This document shows, in pieces, positions 25,440 to 33,202 of a DNA stretch of 64,000 nucleotides (position 1 is the stretch's first letter; each line of letters opens with the position of its first letter). The notes beneath the pieces are model-generated. The model did not search any database. It was given only the letters and a program-made list of their open reading frames with translations, and was not told the DNA's origin. Both the position numbers and the translations under genes were made by a program. This DNA is from RUG420 sp045642465 (lineage in GTDB: Bacteria > Bacillota > Clostridia > Oscillospirales > Acutalibacteraceae): positions 691,015 to 755,014 of the forward strand of contig JAZUIY010000015.1 in NCBI GenBank assembly GCA_045642465.1, written 5' to 3'.

Positions 25440-26771
25440 ATGTCGAAACCGGTAGTGGCCATTGTTGGTAGACCAAACGTAGGGAAATCTACTTTGTTCA
25501 ACAAACTTGTCGGCGCACGTCTGTCCATTGTAGACGACACCCCAGGCGTAACTCGTGACCGTATTTACGGTGACTGTGAATGGCTGGGTCATAAAATGCT
25601 TCTCATTGATACCGGCGGTATTGAACCTTATTCCGACGACATCATCCTTACTCAAATGAGACGCCAGGCTGAATTGGCCGTAGAAACTGCAGACGTTATC
25701 ATTCTGGTAACCGACTTACGGGACGGCGTGGTAGCCACCGACATGGAAGTTGCTTCCATGATGCAGAAGTCCGGTAAGCCAATTGTACTGGCCGTCAATA
25801 AATGTGACTCTGTAGGGGAACTTCCTGCAGATTTCTATGAATTCTACAACCTTGGCTTGGGCGACCCAATTGCCATTTCCTCCGTCCACGGTACCGGTAC
25901 CGGTGACCTCTTAGACGAGGTACTGAAATACCTGCCGGAAGAACAGGACGAAGACGAGGATGATGAAATCATTACCGTAGCCGTTATCGGCAAGCCAAAT
26001 GTAGGGAAGAGTTCCTTAATCAACGCCATCTGTGGCGAGGAACGCACCATTGTATCCAACATTGCAGGCACCACCAGAGACGCTACCGACACCTTAGTTA
26101 CCAACGAGTACGGTAAGTTCCTCTTTATTGATACTGCCGGCATCCGCCGGAAGTCCAAGGTGGACAATGCCATTGAAAAATACAGTATTATCCGTGCCCG
26201 CATGGCAGTAGAACGTGCCCACGTCTGCGTCATCATGATTGACGCCCTGGAAGGCTTCACCGAACAGGACTCCAAAGTAGCAGGTATGGCCTGTGACATG
26301 GGTAAAGCCTGTATCATCTGCATCAACAAATGGGATGCTTACGAAAAGACCGACAAGTCCATGCAGGAATATACCAAGAAACTGCAGCATGACTTTTCCT
26401 TCATGTCCTACGCTCCGTTCCTGTTTATTTCCGCTAAAACCGGCCAGCGTCTGGACAAGTTGTTCCCACTCATTGTGAAGGTGGACAACCAGAATGCCAT
26501 GCGCATTTCTACCGGCCGCCTGAACGAAGTGCTGGCAGATGCCACCGCCCGTGTGCAGCCGCCAACCGACAAGGGCCGCCGCCTGAAGATTTTCTACATG
26601 ACCCAGGCATCTACGCGCCCGCCAACATTTGTGTGCTTCGTCAACCGTAAGGACCTGTTCCATTACAGTTACCAGCGGTATTTGGACAACCAAATCCGTG
26701 AAGTATTCGGTTTGGAAGGCACGCCAACCCGCTTGATTATCAGAGAACGGGAACGGGACAAAACCAAATAA
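25440..26771 (+). CDS. der: Ribosome-associated GTPase Der (EngA)
   Basis: Double GTPase needed for 50S subunit assembly. 443 residues with two G domains in tandem: the first with GRPNVGKSTLFN, DTPGVTRD and NKCD, the second with GKPNVGKSSLIN, DTAGIRRKSK and NKWD. A KH-like C-terminal domain follows (residues 355-440). An acidic linker EEQDEDEDDE joins the G domains. Ribosome binding site AGGGAGGTGG. Confidence 0.96.
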   Translation: MSKPVVAIVGRPNVGKSTLFNKLVGARLSIVDDTPGVTRDRIYGDCEWLGHKMLLIDTGGIEPYSDDIILTQMRRQAELAVETADVIILVTDLRDGVVATDMEVASMMQKSGKPIVLAVNKCDSVGELPADFYEFYNLGLGDPIAISSVHGTGTGDLLDEVLKYLPEEQDEDEDDEIITVAVIGKPNVGKSSLINAICGEERTIVSNIAGTTRDATDTLVTNEYGKFLFIDTAGIRRKSKVDNAIEKYSIIRARMAVERAHVCVIMIDALEGFTEQDSKVAGMACDMGKACIICINKWDAYEKTDKSMQEYTKKLQHDFSFMSYAPFLFISAKTGQRLDKLFPLIVKVDNQNAMRISTGRLNEVLADATARVQPPTDKGRRLKIFYMTQASTRPPTFVCFVNRKDLFHYSYQRYLDNQIREVFGLEGTPTRLIIRERERDKTK

Positions 26772-26809
26772 GAAAAAGCTCCTTCTATTAGAAGGGGCTT
26801 TCTTTTTTG
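26772..26809 (+). terminator. Rho-independent terminator after der
   Basis: AAGCTCCTTCT pairs with AGAAGGGGCTT around a 4-base loop, followed by TCTTTTTT. Confidence 0.85.
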
Positions 26810-26851
26810 TCCCGAAAACCCCGTTCGAACCGTGCTAAAAAGGGGCCGCTA

Positions 26852-26860
26852 TGGTATAAT
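26852..26860 (+). promoter_or_regulatory. Extended -10 promoter of the LOG-family gene
   Basis: TGGTATAAT, a perfect extended -10 without a good -35. Transcription would begin near 26867, which decides in favour of the start codon at 26904. Confidence 0.65.
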
Positions 26861-26903
26861 AAAAGTGGTGAAGGACAAAGAAATAATGAAAGGATGTGTT
26901 TCA

Positions 26904-27443
26904 ATGAACATTACCGTATACTGTGCAAGTCAGTTTGGCACCAACCCTCATTTTGCAGAATGTGCTGCCGAGCTTGGCGCGTGGATTGCTGAAGAAAATC
27001 ACACATTGGTATATGGCGGCGGCCAGGTTGGCCTGATGGGTGTTCTTGCAGATACAGCCCTGGCGGATGGCGGCTATGTCATCGGTGTTATTCCGGAGTT
27101 CTTAGCAACCACTGAGCAGGTGCACCCAAACACCAATGAAATGATTCACGTGGAGGATATGTCCCAGCGTCGGAATCTGATGATTGAGAAAGGGGATGCC
27201 TATATTGCTCTGCCTGGCGGCACCGGCACGTTGGAAGAAATTTCCGAAGTTTTGTCCCACAAACGCTTGGGCATTTTGAAAGGCCCATGCATTTTCTACA
27301 ATGTGGACGGCTTTTACGATTCGCTGCAGGAAATGCTTCAAAAAATGGTGGACTGTGACCTCTATCCAAAGAAGGCCTTTGAGGACATCTGCTTCGCCAA
27401 AAATCTGTTGGAAATTGCCGCTGAAATTTGTAAGAACTGCTAA
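26904..27443 (+). CDS. LOG family (TIGR00730) nucleoside-5'-monophosphate phosphoribohydrolase
   Basis: A 179-residue Rossmann-fold enzyme of the LOG family, which removes the base from nucleoside monophosphates and in plants and some bacteria releases cytokinins. The substrate-binding motif LPGGTGTLEE is complete and the partner motif QRRNLMIEKGDA is present. The start ATG at 26904 follows AAAGGATG; the frame remains open upstream but lies before the predicted transcription start. It stands alone between der and the pyr operon. The actual substrate is unknown. Confidence 0.85.
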   Translation: MNITVYCASQFGTNPHFAECAAELGAWIAEENHTLVYGGGQVGLMGVLADTALADGGYVIGVIPEFLATTEQVHPNTNEMIHVEDMSQRRNLMIEKGDAYIALPGGTGTLEEISEVLSHKRLGILKGPCIFYNVDGFYDSLQEMLQKMVDCDLYPKKAFEDICFAKNLLEIAAEICKNC

Positions 27444-27454
27444 GGGTGGTTTTG

Positions 27455-27484
27455 TTGACGAAATACCCCTATATGAAGTATAAT
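27455..27484 (+). promoter_or_regulatory. Promoter of the pyr operon
   Basis: TTGACG at 27455-27460 and TATAAT at 27479-27484 are 18 bases apart. The leader to pyrC is only about 30 bases, too short for a PyrR-type attenuator. Confidence 0.8.
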
Positions 27485-27520
27485 TCTAGCAGTTAAAAAC
27501 AATATATGGAGCGAGGAATT

Positions 27521-28738
27521 ATGATTCTTTCCAAGGCCGAACTTCTGGCTAACGCAGATTTTAATAACACCGAACATCCATTCGGCGGACCTCGTGTTTC
27601 CAAAATTCAAAATGTAACTATTTTTCCCGGTTTTTTTGATGTGCATGTGCATTTCAGAGAACCGGGATTTTCTTATAAAGAGACCATTCGAACCGGGTCC
27701 TTAGCAGGGGCTCACGGTGGGTACACCAGCGTGTGCACCATGCCGAATCTGAACCCGGTGCCGGACAGCCTAGAGCACTTAAAGGTGCAGCAGGACATCA
27801 TTGACAAGGATGCCTGCATTGAGGTGCTGCCGTACTGTTCCATTACTGTTGGAGAAAAGGGACAGCAGTTAGTTGACATGGAAGCCTTGGCACCGAAGTG
27901 CTTTGCCTTCTCCGACGACGGCGTCGGCGTGCAGGAGGAAGGCATGATGCGGGAAGCCATGCAACGGGTGAAGAAGACCGGCAAGGTGCTGGCAGCCCAC
28001 TGCGAAGTGAACGAATTGCTCCACGGCGGTTACATTCACGACGGTACTTATGCAAAGGCTCATGGCCACCGAGGCATTTGCTCCGAAAGCGAATGGAAAG
28101 AGATTGAACGGGACATCCGTCTGGCCAAAGAGACCGGCTGCCCGTACCACGTATGCCATGTATCCGCCAAAGAAAGCCTGGAACTGATTCGCCAGGCAAA
28201 GGCTGACGGGGTAGATGTGACCTGTGAAACCGGCCCACACTACCTGGTTATGGACGACAGCATGCTGGAAGAAGAGGGTAGATTCAAAATGAATCCGCCT
28301 CTCAGAGATAAAACCGACTACGAGGCACTCATTGAGGCCTTGAAAGACGGCACCTTAGATATGATTGCCACCGACCACGCACCGCACTCCTTAGAGGAGA
28401 AGAGCAGAGGATTGGAAAAGAGCCCATTCGGCATTACCGGACTGGAAACCGCCTTCCCAATTCTCTACACCAAGCTGGTAAAAACCGGAGTCATCACTTT
28501 AGAAAAACTGGTAGAGCTCATGGCCATTAACCCTCGTAGGCGATTCGGCCTTTCCCTTCCAAAAGGAGACTTCAGCGTTTGGGACTTAGATGCCAACTAC
28601 AAGGTAGACCCGGAACAGTTCTTGTCCATGGGGAAAGCCACTCCGTTTACCGGTTGGGACGTTTACGGCAAGTGCCTGCTGACCTTCCATAATGGAGAAG
28701 TGGTCTACCAAGATCCATCTGTAACATTAGTAGATTAA
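27521..28738 (+). CDS. pyrC: Dihydroorotase
   Basis: Zinc enzyme that closes carbamoyl-aspartate to dihydroorotate. The start ATG at 27521 follows GAGCGAGGA; an ATG at 27506 would put that site inside the gene. 405 residues, slightly shorter than the usual 425 because the N-terminal beta segment is reduced. Class I motifs are clear: DVHVHFREPG with the metal-binding histidines, GPHYLVMDD, and ATDHAPHS with the catalytic Asp. First gene of pyrC-K-D-F-E-B-I. Confidence 0.93.
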   Translation: MILSKAELLANADFNNTEHPFGGPRVSKIQNVTIFPGFFDVHVHFREPGFSYKETIRTGSLAGAHGGYTSVCTMPNLNPVPDSLEHLKVQQDIIDKDACIEVLPYCSITVGEKGQQLVDMEALAPKCFAFSDDGVGVQEEGMMREAMQRVKKTGKVLAAHCEVNELLHGGYIHDGTYAKAHGHRGICSESEWKEIERDIRLAKETGCPYHVCHVSAKESLELIRQAKADGVDVTCETGPHYLVMDDSMLEEEGRFKMNPPLRDKTDYEALIEALKDGTLDMIATDHAPHSLEEKSRGLEKSPFGITGLETAFPILYTKLVKTGVITLEKLVELMAINPRRRFGLSLPKGDFSVWDLDANYKVDPEQFLSMGKATPFTGWDVYGKCLLTFHNGEVVYQDPSVTLVD

Positions 28739-28755
28739 GAATAAAGGAGAAACCG

Positions 28756-29508
28756 ATGAAACAAGGATTCTACCGCATTACAGAAAATGTGGCCTTAACC
28801 GATACGGTTTACCGCATGGTGCTGGAAGGCGATACCTCTGCCTGCACCGCTACCGGCCAGTTCATCAACCTGAAACTGGACGGATTTTATCTGAGACGTC
28901 CTATTTCCGTCTATGACTGGGACGACAAGAGCATTACCATCATCTACAAAGTGGTAGGCAACGGCACCGAAGCCATGGCAGCCCTGCCGGTTGGAACCGA
29001 ACTGGATGTGCTTACCGGATTGGGCAACGGCTACCACACCGACAAGAGCGGTGACAAGCCGGTACTGCTTGGAGGCGGCGTTGGCATTCCGCCACTGTAC
29101 GCCCTCTGCAAAAAGCTACTGAGCGAAGGCAAGCAGCCAAGCGTTATTCTGGGCTTCAATACGGAAGAAGAAATCTTCTGCCAGAAGGAATTTGAAGCAC
29201 TGCTCTCCGACACCGAAGGCAAAGTCTATGTGACTTTGGTAGACGGTACCGACAAAAATGGATATATTCCGGGCTTCGTCACCGACGCCCTGAAAACCAT
29301 AGATTACACTTACTTCTACACTTGTGGCCCAATGCCAATGTTTAAGGCTATTGAAGCCACCGCCACCACCAGCGGCCAGTTCAGTTTTGAAGAACGCATG
29401 GGCTGCGGCTTTGGTGCCTGCATGGGCTGTACCTGCAAAACCAAGTACGGCAACAAGCGTATTTGTAAGGATGGACCGGTTCTGGAACGGGAGGAAATAG
29501 TATGGTAA
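28756..29508 (+). CDS. pyrK: Dihydroorotate dehydrogenase B, electron transfer subunit
   Basis: FAD and [2Fe-2S] protein that passes electrons from PyrD to NAD. 250 residues. The flavin-binding FYLRRPISVYDW strand motif and the GGGVGIPPLYAL nucleotide-binding loop are present. The cluster cysteines lie in CGFGACMGCTCK and CKDGP at the C-terminus. It overlaps pyrD by 7 bases, so the two subunits are translationally coupled. Confidence 0.95.
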   Translation: MKQGFYRITENVALTDTVYRMVLEGDTSACTATGQFINLKLDGFYLRRPISVYDWDDKSITIIYKVVGNGTEAMAALPVGTELDVLTGLGNGYHTDKSGDKPVLLGGGVGIPPLYALCKKLLSEGKQPSVILGFNTEEEIFCQKEFEALLSDTEGKVYVTLVDGTDKNGYIPGFVTDALKTIDYTYFYTCGPMPMFKAIEATATTSGQFSFEERMGCGFGACMGCTCKTKYGNKRICKDGPVLEREEIVW

Positions 29509-30413
29509 ACATGAAAGTCAACCTTTCCGGCTTAGAACTGGAGAACCCGATTATCCCTGCCAGCGGCACCTTCGGCTTCGGCTACGAGTTCGCTGACATT
29601 TATGACATTGATATTTTGGGAAGCATCTCCTTAAAGGGGACCACCAAGGATCCTCGTTTCGGTAACCCAACCCCTCGTATTGCAGAATGCTACATGGGCA
29701 TGATCAACTCCGTTGGCCTGCAGAACCCAGGGGTAGACAAGGTCATTTCTGAAGAACTGCCGAAACTGAAAACCTGCTTCCACAAACCGGCTGTGGCAAA
29801 CGTTTCCGGCTTTGCCATTCCGGACTACGCAGAAACCTGCGCCAAATTGGATAAAGAAGACCAGATTGGTCTTTTGGAAGTCAATATTTCCTGCCCGAAT
29901 GTTCACAACGGCGGTATGAGTTTTGGTACCGACCCTGACAGCGCCTATGCAGTAACCAAGGCCGTCAAGGAAGTTACCAATAAGCCGGTTTATGTCAAAC
30001 TGACCCCGAACGTAACGGACATTACGGTCATTGCAAAAGCATGTGAAGAAGCCGGTGCCGACGGCCTGAGCCTCATTAACACCCTCATGGGCATGCGCAT
30101 TGACCCAAAGACCCGCAAACCGGTTATTTTTAACAAGATGGGCGGATTCTCCGGCCCAGCCATTTTACCGATTGCGGTTCGCGCAGTGTATCAGGTCTAC
30201 GAAGCAGTCAACATTCCAATCATTGGTCAAGGCGGCATTTCCTGCGCTGACGATGTCATTGAAATGATGCTGGCCGGCGCCACCGCTGTAGAAGTTGGCG
30301 CAGCCAACCTGGTAGATCCACTGGCATGTAAGAAAATCATTGAAGATCTGCCGTCCCGCATGGAAAAATTCGGCATCTCTTCTTTAACCGAAATCATTGG
30401 AGGCGCACACTAA
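29502..30413 (+). CDS. pyrD: Dihydroorotate dehydrogenase B, catalytic subunit
   Basis: FMN enzyme, type 1B, oxidising dihydroorotate to orotate with PyrK. 303 residues. The FMN/substrate motif NSVGLQNPG and the active-site Cys in VNISCPNVHNGG are typical of class 1 enzymes. The start ATG lies inside the end of pyrK, 7 bases after GGGAGGAAA; a second ATG at 29511 is possible. The stop TAA shares its last base with the start of pyrF. Confidence 0.95.
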   Translation: MVNMKVNLSGLELENPIIPASGTFGFGYEFADIYDIDILGSISLKGTTKDPRFGNPTPRIAECYMGMINSVGLQNPGVDKVISEELPKLKTCFHKPAVANVSGFAIPDYAETCAKLDKEDQIGLLEVNISCPNVHNGGMSFGTDPDSAYAVTKAVKEVTNKPVYVKLTPNVTDITVIAKACEEAGADGLSLINTLMGMRIDPKTRKPVIFNKMGGFSGPAILPIAVRAVYQVYEAVNIPIIGQGGISCADDVIEMMLAGATAVEVGAANLVDPLACKKIIEDLPSRMEKFGISSLTEIIGGAH

Positions 30414-31111
30414 TGGGTAAAGACGTAATCATTGCCTGCGACTTTGCAGGAAAAGAACAAGTAATGAACTTTCTGGACAAGTTCGGTGACGAACGTCCCT
30501 TCGTAAAAATTGGGATGGAACTCTACTACGCCACCGGCCCAGACATGGTAAAGGAACTGAAGGCCAGAGGCCACAAGGTATTCCTGGACCTGAAACTTCA
30601 CGACATTCCAAACACTGTAAAGAAATCCATGAACGTGCTTTCCACCCTGGGTGCTGACATTGTCAATGTCCACGCAGCAGGCACTTGTGCCATGATGGAA
30701 GCTGCAGTGGAAGGGGTTACCAGAGAAGACGGCAGCCGTCCACTGGTCATTGCTGTCACCCAGCTGACCTCCACTTCCGAAGAACGCATGCAGAAGGAAC
30801 TGCTCATTGGCGCTCCGCTGGTAGACACGGTTTTGGCCTATGCTGAAAATGCGAAAAAATCCGGTTTGGACGGCGTTGTATGCTCTCCACTGGAAGCCGG
30901 CGCAATCCACAAACGCTGCGGCAAGGACTTCTTCACCATTACCCCTGGTATCCGCTTTGCTGACGGCGATGTAGGAGACCAGGTTCGTGTAACCACTCCG
31001 GAAAAAGCAAAGGAAATTGGCTCTGACTACATTGTAGTTGGCCGCCCAATTACCCAGGCTGATGACCCGGTAGCAGCATGGAAACGCTGCGTAGCTGAAT
31101 TTGTTGATTAA
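30413..31111 (+). CDS. pyrF: Orotidine 5'-phosphate decarboxylase
   Basis: Last step to UMP. 232 residues, the short bacterial form. DLKLHDIPNTV is the signature with the catalytic D-K-x-x-D set, and PGIR and the VVGRPITQADDP phosphate-binding loop follow. It starts within the pyrD stop codon (TAATG). Confidence 0.95.
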   Translation: MGKDVIIACDFAGKEQVMNFLDKFGDERPFVKIGMELYYATGPDMVKELKARGHKVFLDLKLHDIPNTVKKSMNVLSTLGADIVNVHAAGTCAMMEAAVEGVTREDGSRPLVIAVTQLTSTSEERMQKELLIGAPLVDTVLAYAENAKKSGLDGVVCSPLEAGAIHKRCGKDFFTITPGIRFADGDVGDQVRVTTPEKAKEIGSDYIVVGRPITQADDPVAAWKRCVAEFVD

Positions 31112-31131
31112 CCTAACAGGAGGATACATAA

Positions 31132-31770
31132 ATGCAGAAATTAATTGCCAAAGACTTACTTTCCATTCAGGCCGTATTCCTTCGTCCGGAAGAACCATTC
31201 ACCTGGGCTTCCGGCATTAAGAGCCCAATCTACTGCGACAACCGCTTGGTTCTTTCTGACCACAAGGTTCGCACCGATGTAGAAACCGGCCTCATGGAAC
31301 TCATAAAAAAAGAATACCCAGACGTAGAAGTGCTGATGGGTACCTCCACCGCAGGCATTCCACACGCAGCCATCATTGCTCAGATGATGGAACTGCCTAT
31401 GGGCTACGTTCGTGGCAGCAGCAAAGACCACGGCCGTCAGAACCGCATTGAAGGTAAGCTGCAGGCTGGCCAGAAGGTGGTTGTTGTAGAAGACTTAATC
31501 TCCACCGGCGGCTCCGTTATTGATGTTGTAGACGCCCTGAGAGAAGCAGGTGCAGAAGTACTGGGTATTGCCAGCATCTACACCTATGGCATGCAGAAGT
31601 CTGTTGAAAGACTGGCTGCCGCCAACGTAAAGAACGTCAGCCTCACCAACTTGGATGCTGTTTTAGAAGCAGCTGTAGAAGAAGACTATATTAAGCCGGA
31701 ATGGGCACCAAGAATTAAGGCATTCCGAGACAATCCATCTGATGAAAGTTGGATTGGAGGGGACAAATAA
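31132..31770 (+). CDS. pyrE: Orotate phosphoribosyltransferase
   Basis: Joins orotate to PRPP giving OMP. 212 residues. The PRPP-binding motif VVVEDLISTGGSV is complete, and the mobile loop RGSSKDHGRQNRIEG carries the catalytic lysine/arginine. Ribosome binding site AGGAGG. Its stop codon abuts the pyrB start. Confidence 0.95.
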   Translation: MQKLIAKDLLSIQAVFLRPEEPFTWASGIKSPIYCDNRLVLSDHKVRTDVETGLMELIKKEYPDVEVLMGTSTAGIPHAAIIAQMMELPMGYVRGSSKDHGRQNRIEGKLQAGQKVVVVEDLISTGGSVIDVVDALREAGAEVLGIASIYTYGMQKSVERLAAANVKNVSLTNLDAVLEAAVEEDYIKPEWAPRIKAFRDNPSDESWIGGDK

Positions 31771-32688
31771 ATGAAAAAGGATCTCATTGACATTCGTGAC
31801 CTGTCTTTAGAGGAAATCAATCAGCTCATTGAAACTGCCAAAGATATCATTGCCCACCCGGACGTTTACGCCCATAAGTGTGACGGCAAGAAATTGGCAA
31901 CCCTGTTCTATGAACCATCCACCCGTACCAGACTCAGCTTTGAATCTGCTATGTACGAATTGGGCGGTCATGTCATTGGGTTCTCTGATGCCACGGCAAG
32001 TTCCGTAGCCAAAGGGGAAAGCGTAGCAGATACGGCCAGAACCGTACAGTGCTTTGCAGATATCATTGCCATGCGTCATCCAAAGGAAGGCGCTCCGTTT
32101 GTAGCTGCTAACAATGTAGACATTCCGGTCATCAATGCCGGTGACGGCGGCCACAACCATCCAACCCAGACCTTGACGGACCTTCTGACCATCTCTAGAG
32201 AGAAGGGTCACCTGGACAACCTGGTCATTGGCTGCTGCGGGGACTTAAAGTTTGGACGTACCGTCCACTCCTTAATTGCTGCAATGTCCCGCTATGACAA
32301 TGTGAAATTCGTGTTGATTTCTCCGGAAGAATTGAAGATTCCGGAAAATGTCCGCACTGAAATCTTAGAAAAGAATGGCATTTCTTACGAAGAAACCACA
32401 TCGCTGGAAAATGCAATGCCAAACCTTGACATCCTTTACATGACCCGTGTTCAGAAAGAACGGTTCTTCAACGAAGCAGATTACATCCGCTTGAAGGACA
32501 CCTACATTCTGACCAAGGACAAACTGAAAAACGCCAAGGAAGACCTGGCCATCCTGCACCCACTGCCACGTGTAAACGAGATTTCCGTTGAAATTGACGC
32601 AGACCCACGGGCCAAGTACTTTAAGCAGGTATTAAACGGCAAGTTCATCCGTATGGCGCTGATGCTGAAACTGTTGGGGGTAGACTAA
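31771..32688 (+). CDS. pyrB: Aspartate carbamoyltransferase catalytic subunit
   Basis: Makes carbamoyl-aspartate. 305 residues. The carbamoyl-phosphate motif PSTRTRLSFESAM and the aspartate-side loop HPLPRVNEIS are present. The next gene is pyrI, which starts on the next base, so the enzyme should be the allosteric PyrB-PyrI holoenzyme. Confidence 0.95.
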   Translation: MKKDLIDIRDLSLEEINQLIETAKDIIAHPDVYAHKCDGKKLATLFYEPSTRTRLSFESAMYELGGHVIGFSDATASSVAKGESVADTARTVQCFADIIAMRHPKEGAPFVAANNVDIPVINAGDGGHNHPTQTLTDLLTISREKGHLDNLVIGCCGDLKFGRTVHSLIAAMSRYDNVKFVLISPEELKIPENVRTEILEKNGISYEETTSLENAMPNLDILYMTRVQKERFFNEADYIRLKDTYILTKDKLKNAKEDLAILHPLPRVNEISVEIDADPRAKYFKQVLNGKFIRMALMLKLLGVD

Positions 32689-33126
32689 ATGATTATTGGT
32701 AGCATTATTAATGGCTTAGTAATTGACCATATCCCGGCAGGCAAGGGCATGGCTCTGTATGATTACATGGGTCTGGACCAACTGTCTTCTGAAGTTGCCA
32801 TCATCAAGAACGCACCTTCCGAAAAGCTGGGCAAGAAAGACATTATCAAAGTTAACGAAGTCATTGACATTGACTTGGATGTATTGGGCTTCATTGACCC
32901 GCACATTACGGTAAACGTCATTAAGGACAACAAGCGGGTGGAAAAACTGCATCCGGCACTTCCGGAAACCATTACGGATGTCATCCGCTGCAAGAACCCA
33001 CGCTGCATTACCTCCATTGAACAGGAATTGCCGCATGTGTTCCGCTTGGCAGATCCGGATAACATTGTGTACCGCTGCATTTACTGCGATACCAAGGCCA
33101 AGGAAAACTTCTTAAAGAAGGACTAA
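32689..33126 (+). CDS. pyrI: Aspartate carbamoyltransferase regulatory subunit
   Basis: Zinc and nucleotide-binding chain that gives feedback control by pyrimidine nucleotides. 145 residues. An N-terminal allosteric domain (NGLVIDHIPAGKG) is followed by the zinc domain, with cysteines in CKNPRC and CIYC. Its presence implies that pyrimidine synthesis is controlled at the enzyme level. Confidence 0.94.
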   Translation: MIIGSIINGLVIDHIPAGKGMALYDYMGLDQLSSEVAIIKNAPSEKLGKKDIIKVNEVIDIDLDVLGFIDPHITVNVIKDNKRVEKLHPALPETITDVIRCKNPRCITSIEQELPHVFRLADPDNIVYRCIYCDTKAKENFLKKD

Positions 33127-33142
33127 CCGGACCAATCAAGAG

Positions 33143-33187
33143 AAAAAAGAGTGTATTTTCGCAAAAAAGCGAGAATACACTCTTTTT
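33143..33187. terminator. Bidirectional terminator between pyrI and addA
   Basis: A long stem (AAAGAGTGTATTTTCGC with GCGAGAATACACTCTTT) around a loop of A, flanked by A-run and T-run. Confidence 0.9.
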
Positions 33188-33202
33188 GTTTTTTCTTGGT
33201 CT

